DNA of 64,000 bases from Chryseobacterium caseinilyticum (GCF_014837145.1 NZ_JACYFS010000001.1:1240001-1304000); one strand, 5' to 3'. Numbered from the stretch's first letter, positions 16,698-25,459 are shown. Notes: a model not told the origin generated them from the sequence alone. Translations and numbers: made by a program.

Positions 16698-17270
16698 ATG
16701 GAAAATATTGAAGTAAAAGAATTGATTGCAGTACAAAAAATCCCAAAAATTGTTGATGAGATTAAAAAGCTTGTCAATAAGCCAGCTGATATTGATTCAG
16801 CCCTTATTGAATTAGGGATAAGTCCATTTCTTCTTAATCTCTACTTGGCAACCCCGAGAAATTTATCATTTTTAAATATAGGTATTGAAAAAGCACTCTA
16901 TGTTCCTAGACAAGTTACGACTGATAAAGGAGGAAGAAAATCTCTCTATTTCTTAGAGCAAGGGGAGGCTGTAATAGCTGGAGCATATTTTACAGTAGAA
17001 GGTATACTAATCAGACGTGTCACTCGTTTGTCTGGAGCTTCTGAAATCGCAAAGACTGGGGATAAATATAAACTTGAAATATTGTCTTTAGATGAGACAA
17101 TAATTTTATCCGCAGAAGGATTACTCGAAATTGAAGACGACACAAAAGGAATAGGCAGTTTATCAAAACTAACACAGACTAGTGACAGCCAGATAGTTTC
17201 AAGGAATACCAATATAGAACCACTTAAATCAATTTGGGTTGCTTGGAGTTTCATTGATATTGAAAAGTAA
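16698..17270 (+). CDS. Orphan protein, first gene of cassette
   Basis: 190 residues, soluble, no signal peptide. The N-terminal half is helical (MENIEVKELIAVQKIPKIV.., then a Leu-rich stretch to residue 60). The second half is beta-rich (ALYVPRQVTTDKGG, LYFLEQGEAVIAGAYF). I do not recognise it. The next gene starts 7 nt after its stop and the third overlaps the second by 4 nt, so these form one operon. The DNA is more AT-rich than the flanking chromosomal genes, consistent with transfer. Confidence 0.6.
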   Translation: MENIEVKELIAVQKIPKIVDEIKKLVNKPADIDSALIELGISPFLLNLYLATPRNLSFLNIGIEKALYVPRQVTTDKGGRKSLYFLEQGEAVIAGAYFTVEGILIRRVTRLSGASEIAKTGDKYKLEILSLDETIILSAEGLLEIEDDTKGIGSLSKLTQTSDSQIVSRNTNIEPLKSIWVAWSFIDIEK

Positions 17271-17277
17271 CATTTCT

Positions 17278-17541
17278 ATGAAAGAGACAATTAAAAAGAA
17301 TGTTATAGCATATATTGCTTCATTTGCAAATCTTCCTGTTCAAAATGTGGAGGATGAAAATGTATTAAAATCAAATCCTTTAAACTTAGATGATGTAAAA
17401 CTTGGTTTTCTTGCCATAGCACTAAGAGCATATTTAAAAAGTTTAAATCCAAATCAAACAATTCTTGTTTCTCAACTACGAAAAAATGGATTTACCGTTA
17501 AGAAGACTTATGAGCTAGTAATTGAAAAATATGATTTATGA
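17278..17541 (+). CDS. Small helical protein, perhaps acyl-carrier-protein-like
   Basis: About 87 residues from the ATG at 17278, chosen because it follows the upstream stop by 7 nt; an upstream start would overlap that gene. Size and helix pattern (VIAYIASFANLPVQNVEDENVLKS, then NLDDVKLGFLAIALRAYLK) resemble an acyl carrier protein. The phosphopantetheine motif DSL is absent (the place reads NLDDV), so if related it cannot carry the prosthetic group. Its TGA overlaps the next ATG (ATGA), indicating coupled translation. Assignment is tentative. Confidence 0.5.
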   Translation: MKETIKKNVIAYIASFANLPVQNVEDENVLKSNPLNLDDVKLGFLAIALRAYLKSLNPNQTILVSQLRKNGFTVKKTYELVIEKYDL

Positions 17542-18439
17542 AAAAACTATCCTTCTTAATTATTTTAATGACATTTAATATGATTACTTATGCCCAAGAT
17601 TCAACCATAATAAGAATTCAAGATTGGTTGACAAAAAACAATATCAGTATAAGAAAAACATTTGATGGGTCAAAAAATGAAAATAAACCGCAGGATTTTC
17701 TTTTCAGGAAAATCATAAATCCAAAGATGATTTTTTCAACATTGATTTAGCTGTAAAAATATCTCAAGTAGAAATTTTGAAGAACAAGAAGTCATCATTA
17801 ATTATATATCCAAAATTAGAATGGCATAAATCAACCGACTCAACTGACTTAAAAAACAAATTAGACGGAGGTTTTAATTTTGAGTTCATTCCATTTGGTT
17901 TGAAAGCACCTGATTTACCCGCTGGTTTGCCAAATGAAGGACTTAAGCTATCGCCATGGATTCAAGGTACAACAACTTTCAGAAAAAATTTTATTAGTAA
18001 TGCGTTTGAAACCAAACTATCAGCCCAACTTTCCTTGGTAAGCAATTACAAATATTATCCTGGTTCTAATATCCGTGATAAGAAAGGGAATTTTAGAATG
18101 AGGTATTATCCTTATGTGGGTATCGAGTATTATAATATTCCTGACTTCATTATTAAAGGAAATTCTGAAACTTTCTCAACATACTTTTTAAGACTATTTG
18201 GCGAAGTTTGGATTACACCTCAAACTTTACAAATAACAATTGACGGTACTTACAGACATATTTTTTCAGGAAAAACATCGATTAGGAAAGATTTACCAAT
18301 CTTAGCAACTTCACTTTACTTCTATCCAGGTAGACAGGAAAACTTTGCAATAGGCTATGAATATTTACACGGATATTCTTCTGATAATACTTTTAATATA
18401 GTGCAAATATCATCACTAAAACTTGGTTTTAAATTCTAA
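17538..18439 (+). pseudogene. Frameshifted secreted beta-barrel-like protein (about 300 residues)
   Basis: The frame from the ATG at 17538 starts with a signal peptide (MKKLSFLIILM..., cleaved near TYAQ) and stops at 17748-17750. Adding one T to the T4 run at 17696-17699 joins it to the frame that stays open to 18439, giving one protein of about 300 residues. The C-terminal part alternates polar and aromatic residues and ends KLGFKF, as in outer-membrane beta-barrels. An internal ATG at 17777 could start a fragment, but this would lack export. The gene is last in the cassette operon. Either a one-base loss or a sequencing error. Confidence 0.6.
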
Positions 18440-18458
18440 TGGTACAGCACACAACAGT

Positions 18459-18567
18459 GCATTGGCGTTATGGCGGCTGACGACTGTAGGCTCAATAGTA
18501 GTAATACTACTGGGCTTTTATACTATATTCGGCTGACGGAATTCTGTTGCCGCCACAACGCCAATGC
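18459..18567. repeat. Large imperfect palindrome closing the cassette
   Basis: Nineteen nt at 18459-18477 pair with 18549-18567 with one mismatch (left arm starts GCATTGGCG; right arm ends CGCCAATGC). Inside are a small hairpin (AGTAG/CTACT) and two CGGCTGACG copies. GTTAAAT, fitting the integron core GTTRRRY, lies 6 nt beyond the right arm; the opposite core is not a clean match. Folded single strands of this kind resemble attC sites or the palindromic ends that follow accessory genes in other Bacteroidota. No integrase is in the window. Confidence 0.55.
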
Positions 18568-18592
18568 TTCAACGTTAAATCAATTTTCCATC

Positions 18593-18625
18593 AAAAAAAA
18601 TCCCTCTCAAAACTGAAAGGGATTT
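18593..18625 (-). terminator. Intrinsic terminator of gcvP
   Basis: AAATCCCT (18598-18605) pairs with AGGGATTT (18618-18625). The A-run at 18593-18600 gives the U-tail on the minus strand. Confidence 0.8.
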
Positions 18626-18648
18626 TCTATATCTAAAAAAGTTTCTAA

Positions 18649-21507
18649 TTACATATAAGCTTCAATCGGCTCACAAGTACAAACCAAGTTTCTGTCTCCG
18701 TAAGCTTCGTCAACTCTTGAAACTGAGGCAAAGAATTTGTGCTCTCTAACCCAGTTTAATGGATAAGCTGCTTTTTCTCTGCTGTATGGTTTATCCCATG
18801 AGTCAGAAATTACCAATTGCTCAGTGTGAGGAGCGTTTTTCAATACGTTGTTTGCATGATCAGCTTCACCGTTGGCAATCTCATCGATTTCATGTTTGAT
18901 GGCGATAAGAGCTTCTGCAAAACGGTCGATTTCAGATTTGCTTTCAGATTCTGTAGGCTCAATCATCAAAGTTCCTGCAACCGGGAAAGAAACCGTAGGT
19001 GCGTGGAAACCGTAATCCATCAGTCTTTTTGCAACATCAGCCACTTCAATTCCTAAAGATTTAAACTGACGGAAATCTACGATACACTCGTGCGCTACTC
19101 TACCTTCTGTATTTGAATATAAAATAGGGAAATGCTCCGCTAAGATTTCTTTTAAATAGTTTGCATTTAAAATCGCGTGCTCAGTTGCTTTTTTCAAACC
19201 TGAAGTTCCCAACATTTTGATGTACGCGTAAGAAATATTTAAGATCAATCCAGAACCGTAAGGCGCTGCAGAAATTCCTTCGATTGCTTCTTTTGAACCT
19301 ACTTTAATGTTGGCATTGGTTGGCAAGAAAGGAACCAAATGTTTCGCAACACAGATCGGACCAACTCCAGGGCCTCCGCCTCCGTGAGGAATAGCAAAAG
19401 TTTTGTGAAGATTTAGGTGACAAACGTCTGCTCCGATGTTTCCTGGACTTGTATATCCAACCTGAGCGTTCATGTTGGCACCATCCATATAAACCTGTCC
19501 ACCATGATCGTGAACCAACTGAGTAATTTCTTTAATATTGGCATCAAAGAATCCGTAAGTTGACGGATATGTAATCATTACACAAGAAAGGTTTTCAGAG
19601 TGCTGTTCCGTTTTTGCTTTGAAGTCTTCAAAATCAATTTCTCCGCTTTCAAGGTTTTTAACGACAACAATTTTCATTCCTGCCATTGCTGCAGAAGCCG
19701 GATTGGTTCCGTGTGCAGACTGAGGAATCAACACCACATTTCTGTGACCCTCACCTCTTGAGATGTGATATTCTCTGATCACCATCAATCCTGCATATTC
19801 TCCCTGAGCTCCAGAGTTGGGCTGAAGTGAAGTTCCTGCAAAACCAGTAATTTCAGAAAGATCTTTCTCTAATTCTCTGATCATTTCCTGATAACCGCCT
19901 GCCTGATTTACCGGTACAAATGGGTGAATACTTCCCCATTCTGCCCATGAAAGCGGCAACATCTGAGTCGCAGCGTTCAGTTTCATGGTACAAGAACCAA
20001 GAGAAATCATTGAATGAGTTAATGATAAATCTTTTCTTTCAAGACGTTTGATGTAACGCATCAATTCTGTCTCTGTATGGTATTTGTTGAATACTTCTTC
20101 CGTTAAGATTTCATCTTTTCTAAGATTTTCTTCAGGAATGCTGTATCCTTCTTTTATTTCTAATTTAAAAGTCTGCTTGTCTTTGAACTGAGCGAAAGAA
20201 GCCATCAAAACATTCAGTTTTTCAAGCGTTGTACTTTCGTTGATCGCAATGCTGATAACGCCTTCTGTGAAATAGTTCAGGTTTAATTTATGATCAAGCA
20301 TCATTCTCATTAATCTTGCTTTCTCATCTTCAGCCATCACGATTTTTACCGTATCAAAAATCGGCTCTTCAACCGTCTGATAACCTAAAGCTTTCAATCC
20401 GCCTTTCAAAGCATTGGCTTTAAAGTGAATTTGGTCAGCAATGTAGTTTAATCCCTTCGGACCGTGATAAACAGCGTACATTCCGGCCATAACCGCTAAA
20501 AGAACCTGAGCAGTACAGATGTTTGAAGTCGCTCTTTCTCTTTTGATGTGCTGCTCTCTCGTCTGTAAAGCCATTCTCAGTGCACGTTTTCCGTACATAT
20601 CCTGAGAAACCCCGATAATTCTTCCCGGAATATCTCTTTTGTAATCTTCTTTACATGAGAAAAATGCTGCGTGAGGACCACCATAACCCAATGGAATACC
20701 GAATCTCTGCGAAGTTCCAACCGCACAGTCAGCGCCCATTGATGCAGGAGATTTCAATTTAACCAAAGCCATAGGATCACAAGCAACAACAACCTGTAAG
20801 TCTAATTTTTTGTATTCAGCGATATCCTCTGTATAGTCTAAAACGATTCCGTTTTTTCCTGGATATTGCAGTAAAACTCCGTAATATGATTCGTCGAACT
20901 GGTGCGCTTTGTGATCACCTTCAACGATTTCGATTGCTAAACCTTCAGCTTTTGTTTTTAAAACAGAAACGGTTTGAGGTAAAACCAAATCAGAGATAAA
21001 GAACTTATTGGCTCCTGCTTTTTTCTGATCTTTAGTTCTGTTGTTGAAGAACATGTGCATCGCTTCTGCAGCCGCCGTAGATTCATCCAACAAAGATGCA
21101 TTTGCCAAAGCAAAACCTGTCAGATCGCACACAACAGTCTGATAATTAAGCAAAGCTTCTAATCTTCCCTGCGCGATTTCTGCCTGGTAAGGCGTGTACG
21201 CTGTGTACCAGCTTGGGTTTTCAAAGATATTTCTCTGAATCGCCGATGGCAACAGGGTATTGTGATATCCAAAACCGATATAGCTTGTATAGTCAGTGTT
21301 CTTAGCCGCCAGTTCTTTCGAATGGTTCAGCATCTGATATTCTGAAAGCGGTTCTGAAATGTTCAGATCATTTTCTAAACGGATTGATGATGGAATGGTT
21401 TGAGAAATCAATTCTTCGATACTTGAAACGCCAACTTTTTCCAACATTGCCTGCTTATCGGCTTCGTTTAGGGAAATGTGACGGCTCACAAACTGCTCTG
21501 TATTCAT
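18649..21507 (-). CDS. gcvP: Glycine dehydrogenase (decarboxylating), P-protein
   Basis: 952 residues, the full length of the single-chain P-protein. It decarboxylates glycine with pyridoxal phosphate and passes the aminomethyl group to the lipoyl H-protein of the glycine cleavage system. The PLP lysine lies in LNLHKTFAIPHGGGGPG, preceded by YMDGANMNAQVG. The N-terminal half carries the related GYGGPHAAFFS motif. gcvT and gcvH are not adjacent. It is a single-gene unit with its own terminator; no exact -7 element was found at its start and no glycine riboswitch pattern is seen upstream. Confidence 0.95.
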   Translation of the reverse strand: MNTEQFVSRHISLNEADKQAMLEKVGVSSIEELISQTIPSSIRLENDLNISEPLSEYQMLNHSKELAAKNTDYTSYIGFGYHNTLLPSAIQRNIFENPSWYTAYTPYQAEIAQGRLEALLNYQTVVCDLTGFALANASLLDESTAAAEAMHMFFNNRTKDQKKAGANKFFISDLVLPQTVSVLKTKAEGLAIEIVEGDHKAHQFDESYYGVLLQYPGKNGIVLDYTEDIAEYKKLDLQVVVACDPMALVKLKSPASMGADCAVGTSQRFGIPLGYGGPHAAFFSCKEDYKRDIPGRIIGVSQDMYGKRALRMALQTREQHIKRERATSNICTAQVLLAVMAGMYAVYHGPKGLNYIADQIHFKANALKGGLKALGYQTVEEPIFDTVKIVMAEDEKARLMRMMLDHKLNLNYFTEGVISIAINESTTLEKLNVLMASFAQFKDKQTFKLEIKEGYSIPEENLRKDEILTEEVFNKYHTETELMRYIKRLERKDLSLTHSMISLGSCTMKLNAATQMLPLSWAEWGSIHPFVPVNQAGGYQEMIRELEKDLSEITGFAGTSLQPNSGAQGEYAGLMVIREYHISRGEGHRNVVLIPQSAHGTNPASAAMAGMKIVVVKNLESGEIDFEDFKAKTEQHSENLSCVMITYPSTYGFFDANIKEITQLVHDHGGQVYMDGANMNAQVGYTSPGNIGADVCHLNLHKTFAIPHGGGGPGVGPICVAKHLVPFLPTNANIKVGSKEAIEGISAAPYGSGLILNISYAYIKMLGTSGLKKATEHAILNANYLKEILAEHFPILYSNTEGRVAHECIVDFRQFKSLGIEVADVAKRLMDYGFHAPTVSFPVAGTLMIEPTESESKSEIDRFAEALIAIKHEIDEIANGEADHANNVLKNAPHTEQLVISDSWDKPYSREKAAYPLNWVREHKFFASVSRVDEAYGDRNLVCTCEPIEAYM

Positions 21508-21954
21508 TTTTATATATTAGATTTTGTTTGAAAAAAAAGATTCGTAAAATTACGATTTTTAAAATGATTTCACAACCTAAGTCGCTGTCAGAGATTGGCT
21601 TTTTGCAATTGGCTTTAAAATCGAAGTTTTTAATCTTTCAAATGACCGGTTGTGAATGATAATCCGGAATTTATTTAAATCTTCTATCGGAACGATTTGA
21701 GTTTATTAAGTTGTTGATAGAAGCCTAATTTGAATACTAAAGACATTTGGGTTTTGCTTATTAGCGGTTCTTAAGTTTCACAAAGCCGTTTGACATCGTC
21801 GAATTTTCGATCTAACTTATAAAGCTGAAGGTTTTTTTGTGATTAATTAATGAAATCATCTATAAATTTTCCCACACAATATTGTCTCAAATCCTTTACT
21901 AATCAGCTATTAAAGAAATTTTAAATTTTATTAATTATATTTATTCTAAATTAA
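21508..21954. other. Intergenic region between gcvP and the Cys-rich small gene
   Basis: 447 nt. A perfect 9-bp inverted repeat, TTCACAACC (21569-21577) and GGTTGTGAA (21648-21656), lies about 60 nt upstream of the gcvP start and encloses two copies of ATTGGCTTT. It could be structural or regulatory. Otherwise nothing is recognisable. Confidence 0.35.
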
Positions 21955-21962
21955 TATATTTG
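21955..21962 (+). promoter_or_regulatory. -7 element abutting a start codon
   Basis: TATATTTG followed by exactly 4 nt and then the ATG at 21967. Transcription from this element would give a leaderless message. Confidence 0.5.
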
Positions 21963-21966
21963 CAGT

Positions 21967-22122
21967 ATGAATAACATTACTCCGTTTAAAGTTCCGCCAT
22001 TGACTCCGGTATTTTCTTTCACGAATGAAGAAATGTTCTGTGGCGACAAAAAATCTTGCTGTAAAAAATTCAAGAAAGGTAAACGATGCAAAAAATGTCC
22101 GGGAAATAAAAAGCTGGCTTAA
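21967..22122 (+). CDS. 51-residue Cys/Lys-rich small protein
   Basis: ATG to TAA. The N-terminus is Pro/Phe-rich (FKVPPLTPVFSF). The C-terminal half is strongly basic with six cysteines in the order C-x5-CC-x8-C-x2-C (including FCGDK, SCCKK and RCKKCPG), which would suit zinc or another metal. No signal peptide. An exact -7 element sits 4 nt before the ATG. The Cys spacing, composition and promoter make it a likely real gene. Function unknown; a small metal-binding or RNA-binding protein is possible. Confidence 0.6.
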   Translation: MNNITPFKVPPLTPVFSFTNEEMFCGDKKSCCKKFKKGKRCKKCPGNKKLA

Positions 22123-22170
22123 TTGGGTTGGAGTGTTTTAGTGTCTGAGAGTTTTTGGATTTCTTAAATC

Positions 22171-22818
22171 TTAAATAAAATTGCTGATCCAGAAATAGAT
22201 AGCAATTGCTAAAATAATGATTCCCCAAATCAGCAACATAATCTTTGGATAACCTCGTCGGTTGATAACTGTTCTGGGTTGTGGCTTAAATAATTCCTCC
22301 GCTCTGTCTCTGAACTTTTCTCCGTCAGATTCAAAAACTTCTGTTATCGTAATTCCCTGAACAACAGTTTTGTGCAAAAGCGAATTGGTCGCATGCAGCA
22401 ACAACTGAAATTTTCCGTTTTTAAATTCTGTGATCTTAAAAATTCTTTCTCCATACGCCTTTTCCAAACCAAACGGTAAAACTTTCACCACATCAGCATT
22501 CTGTGTCTGCCATGTGATGATGATTTCCTCACCTTTTTTCGCATGAATTTTATTCGCCGAAAAAGTTTTAATTGAAGGCGGAACGGTGTATCTGAAACTT
22601 TTCTGAAGACTTTCTAAATTCTGGTCGTAAGTAATCCTTCTTCCTTTATCGCTCAGCGTTTCGTACGCTTCCTGAATTTCTTTAAAACGTTCGGCAAAAA
22701 AATCATCATTTTGATTTTTATCAGGATGGTATTTTAATGAAAGTTTTCTGTAGGATTTTTTGATGTCTTCATCTGAAGCATCACGAGAAATCCCGAGAAA
22801 ATAGTAGTAGTCTTTCAT
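22171..22818 (-). CDS. J-domain protein with C-terminal membrane anchor
   Basis: 215 residues. Residues 1-65 are a J domain with the HPD tripeptide in LKYHPDKN and the flanking [11 protein letters not shown] helix start, so it should stimulate a DnaK-type ATPase. A middle domain of about 100 residues is beta-rich ([20 protein letters not shown]). Residues about 190-213 form one membrane helix ([19 protein letters not shown]), so the J domain faces the cytoplasm as a tail-anchored protein. It is not DnaJ itself, because there is no Gly/Phe or zinc region. Confidence 0.85.
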   Translation of the reverse strand: MKDYYYFLGISRDASDEDIKKSYRKLSLKYHPDKNQNDDFFAERFKEIQEAYETLSDKGRRITYDQNLESLQKSFRYTVPPSIKTFSANKIHAKKGEEIIITWQTQNADVVKVLPFGLEKAYGERIFKITEFKNGKFQLLLHATNSLLHKTVVQGITITEVFESDGEKFRDRAEELFKPQPRTVINRRGYPKIMLLIWGIIILAIAIYFWISNFI

Positions 22819-22827
22819 TTAGGCTAA

Positions 22828-22835
22828 CAAAAATA
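22828..22835 (-). promoter_or_regulatory. -7 element of the J-domain gene
   Basis: It reads TATTTTTG on the minus strand, 9 nt before the ATG at 22818, so the leader would be only a few nt long. Confidence 0.45.
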
Positions 22836-23200
22836 AGGATTTTGTTCTTGCGGGCAAAAATAATGATGCCACGAATGCACGAATTTTATCAAAACGAACG
22901 TATTATTTTAACGAAAAGGTCGGCAAAATATTTTTTAGGTTTTTTGTGCATTTCTCGTTCGCAAAGACGCTCTAATCAGCAAATGACAGCAGTGTTAGTT
23001 AGTTTTTATTTTTAGTGAACGATTATCGTATTTGTCATTCTGTTAGAAATCTAAGGTACTTTTTATCTTCGATGTCAAGATTCCTCCGGAATAACAAACG
23101 TTGTGTTGATTTAAATTTAAAGAATTTCGTGCATTCGTGGCAAAAAAATTCCGACACATTTTTTGCGCCGGAATAACAATTTCATTTAGTTACTTTCTGA
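22836..23200. other. Intergenic region, nothing recognised
   Basis: About 365 nt between two minus-strand genes. It contains two CCGGAATAACAA copies and common low-complexity T/A runs. No gene, terminator or promoter was identified. Confidence 0.4.
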
Positions 23201-23470
23201 TTATGCTTCTGCAAAATCTTCTTTTCTCACATCTTTTCTGCAACATCTTGAAGCAAATTCTTTCTTAAACTTTCCTTTCAATTCCTGATACTGCTCCTCA
23301 TCCATTTCTCTGATCTTATCTGCCAATCCGAAAGGTGATTTTTCTTTGATTCCATACTCATTGAAAATACCTCTTACAAATCTTTTTCTTTCAATTACTT
23401 TTTTGGCAACCACTGCAACTCCGGCAACGGCTAGTGCTCCTAGAACACCTTTTAATACTGAATTTTTCAT
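23201..23470 (-). CDS. Small single-span membrane protein
   Basis: 89 residues. Residues 4-22 (SVLKGVLGALAVAGVAVVA) form one small-residue-rich helix. The rest is charged (KKVIERKRFVRGIF, REMDEEQYQELKGKFKKEF) with a CC pair near the end. It sits downstream of the ECF sigma factor and its membrane neighbour on the same strand, 194 nt after the latter. Function unknown; it may belong to the same regulon. Confidence 0.6.
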   Translation of the reverse strand: MKNSVLKGVLGALAVAGVAVVAKKVIERKRFVRGIFNEYGIKEKSPFGLADKIREMDEEQYQELKGKFKKEFASRCCRKDVRKEDFAEA

Positions 23471-23664
23471 TTTCTTAAATTTTAAATTTTACTACTTTCT
23501 GTTTTTTTATAGAGACGAATTCGTTTTAGTTTTTACTTTACTACTTCTTTCAAATTCATCAAAATTAATTTCGCAAATCCTTCGACAGCTCAGGATGACA
23601 TCAATTGTGTTGTTAATGAAGAAATTTTCCTCCATTTAGGGTTGGGGAAAGAAAATTCCTGAAC

Positions 23665-24003
23665 CTATTCGTTATTTCTGTTGAAAAATCCGCTGGAACA
23701 TTTCTGTCTCCAGACTTCTTTGAATTTTTCCTTCTCCTCGTCAGACATTCCTTCCATCTTATGTTGCAGATGTTTCTCTTTCATATCTCTCATTCCTCTC
23801 CCGAATTTTCCGTGAAAGCCACCAAAAAGAATTTTACTCAATACCAGTATTCCCATCGCCTGCCAGTAACTGATAGTTTTCACACCAATTACTTCGGGTA
23901 AAATGCAGTTCCAAAGCCACATTACAATCAGCGCAACAGCAAGGAAAATCAAGGGCGGACATAAAATTAGAAGTGCCCAGCTTTTTTTATATTTATTGTT
24001 CAT
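23665..24003 (-). CDS. Small two-span membrane protein next to the ECF sigma factor
   Basis: 112 residues with two membrane segments (about residues 10-30 and 45-62). A Gly/His-rich turn (FGGFHGKFGRGMRDM) and a charged C-terminal helix (EGMSDEEKEKFKEVW) follow. The gene starts 12 nt after the sigma factor stop, so they are cotranscribed. Position suggests an anti-sigma or sensor role, but no zinc anti-sigma motif (HxxxCxxC) is present. Similar small proteins beside ECF genes are common in Chryseobacterium. Confidence 0.7.
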   Translation of the reverse strand: MNNKYKKSWALLILCPPLIFLAVALIVMWLWNCILPEVIGVKTISYWQAMGILVLSKILFGGFHGKFGRGMRDMKEKHLQHKMEGMSDEEKEKFKEVWRQKCSSGFFNRNNE

Positions 24004-24015
24004 TTTGTTTTATTT

Positions 24016-24594
24016 CTAATTATTTAAATCTTCGTACAACTGTCTCAATCTGTTTCTCAAATGCTTTACTGCATAATTTTTACGGCTGATGATCGTTTTG
24101 ATATTTTCACCTTGTTCATCAGCGATTTCCTGTAAAGTTTTATCATTGAGTTCGTTTTCCATGTAAACCAGTTTCTGTTTTTCAGGAAGTTCTTCTAAGG
24201 CTTCAAACAGTTTTTTCCAAATTTCATCCTGAAACATTTTCACATCGGGTCCCGCACTGTCGTCGAGCAACAGAATATCTTTTATCGAAAACGATCCGTC
24301 TTCATCTTCATAGACAAAATCTTCAAGGTTTTCGGTTTTCTTTTTTCTGTATTTATCGATGATTTTGTTGGAAGTAACACGATATAACCATCCGCCGACA
24401 TTTACAATTTCAGAAAGATTGGTCAAACTGCTGAACTGATACCACACCTCCTGCAGAATATCTTCCGCATCTTCGGTATTTTTCACTTTCGGGCGAATGA
24501 AAGACATCAGTTTTCCACCGTAGTTTGACACGGTCTGCGAAATAATGTTTTCCTTTTCCTTCTGTGGCATTGTTATTTTCTCGGCAATCTCCAT
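24016..24594 (-). CDS. ECF-type RNA polymerase sigma factor
   Basis: 192 residues. Region 2 is seen at about 30-95 (NTEDAEDILQEVWYQF, GGWLYRVTSNKIIDKYRKKK). Region 4 is at about 125-185 (LEELPEKQKLVYMENELNDKTLQEIADEQG followed by TIISRKNYAVKHLR). There is an acidic linker between them. It would direct polymerase to a small stress regulon. It is the first gene of an operon with the two-span membrane protein. Confidence 0.9.
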   Translation of the reverse strand: MEIAEKITMPQKEKENIISQTVSNYGGKLMSFIRPKVKNTEDAEDILQEVWYQFSSLTNLSEIVNVGGWLYRVTSNKIIDKYRKKKTENLEDFVYEDEDGSFSIKDILLLDDSAGPDVKMFQDEIWKKLFEALEELPEKQKLVYMENELNDKTLQEIADEQGENIKTIISRKNYAVKHLRNRLRQLYEDLNN

Positions 24595-24707
24595 ATTGCT
24601 ATGACGATTGTTGTTTTTGTTTTACTTTAATGAATGTAAAGATTTTTTTTGACATTTAAGTTTTTCGTTTGTTAATCGTGTTTTTGTACCAGGATTTTTT
24701 TCAGGAG

Positions 24708-24797
24708 CTATTTCCAGCTATCCACTATATCTTTTTTGCATTGGTCTCCACTTTGTTCCGTCCAACGCAAAAAAGGATGCCGTTTCTATCTGGGCTA
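24708..24797. other. Hairpin-bearing conserved-looking intergenic element
   Basis: The sequence includes GGAGCTATTTCC, TATCCACTATATC, GGATGCCGTTTC and GGGCTATG blocks. CTTTTTTGC (24731-24739) pairs with GCAAAAAAG (24767-24775), and the stem extends inward with one mismatch. From memory, blocks of this pattern recur in intergenic DNA of many Bacteroidota, varying mainly in the hairpin tip; I could not verify this. It lies upstream of the sigma factor gene. It may be a structured RNA or a dispersed repeat. Strand undecided. Confidence 0.4.
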
Positions 24798-24855
24798 TGA
24801 CACGACTTCGCAAAAACATTTTTTTAGATATCAACATAAAACTTCTAAATAAAAC

Positions 24856-24892
24856 AAAAAACCCTGCAAGCGTTTGAAACGCTGGCAGGGTT
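24856..24892 (-). terminator. Intrinsic terminator of the SRPBCC gene
   Basis: A near-perfect hairpin of the form AACCCTGC..GCAGGGTT with an inner GCGTTT/AAACGC stem. The A-run before it gives a U-tail on the minus strand. Confidence 0.8.
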
Positions 24893-24922
24893 GTGTAATT
24901 GAACTGTAATTAAAAATATATT

Positions 24923-25366
24923 TTACTTCGCTTCTGAAAGATTTTTCACCACTTCCAGACCTTTGGTAAAACCATTCTGCATGTGCTCTTCCCAATCTTT
25001 TTCGGTCTGAACTTCCACATGAAGTTTGGTTTTGCCATCATAGTCAATGAGAATATATTTTTCAAAACATCCGCTCCATTGCTTGATTTCCATGCTTTCG
25101 GTGTCTTCCACTCCATTTTCATCAATCATTCCGAGATGTTTAAAAATCATCTGATCAGGTTCTTCAATACTGTCGATGGTAGAAACCATTCCTGCACCTT
25201 TGGGATTTACGAAATAAGTTTTGCCACCAACTTTCCAGTCGGTTTTCATTTGCGATCCCGGACCGAAAAATTGGGTCCATTCGCTGTAGGTTTCTTTTCC
25301 AAATAACACATCCCAAACTTTTTGCTTGGGTGCGTCAATCACGGTTTCGTAAGATAGTGTTTCCAT
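24923..25366 (-). CDS. SRPBCC (AHSA1-like) domain protein
   Basis: 147 residues, the standard size of one START/Bet v1-like fold. The opening pattern YETVIDAPKQKVWDVLF and closing helix NGFTKGLEVVKNLSE are typical. The cavity probably binds a hydrophobic ligand; the substrate is unknown. It is one of three such genes in this region and is most like the next one upstream, with which it shares the order of motifs (WTQFFGPGS / WTSAFHEGS). Confidence 0.85.
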   Translation of the reverse strand: METLSYETVIDAPKQKVWDVLFGKETYSEWTQFFGPGSQMKTDWKVGGKTYFVNPKGAGMVSTIDSIEEPDQMIFKHLGMIDENGVEDTESMEIKQWSGCFEKYILIDYDGKTKLHVEVQTEKDWEEHMQNGFTKGLEVVKNLSEAK

Positions 25367-25459
25367 ATTTTTTTAATTTTAAGCAGGTTTCTCAGTTCAG
25401 GTTTAAAAATCGCACAAATTTTCCCATTAACTAAAGGAGAAATCTTGCTAATCGACTGA

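Noticed and set aside
18440..18590. A full integron attC site
   Set aside because: Only one core-like motif (GTTAAAT) is clean; the opposite core ACACAAC does not fit, and no integrase is present. Reported as attC-like only.
21569..21656. Glycine riboswitch upstream of gcvP
   Set aside because: A 9-bp inverted repeat exists, but no tandem aptamer pattern was seen and the spacing is wrong.
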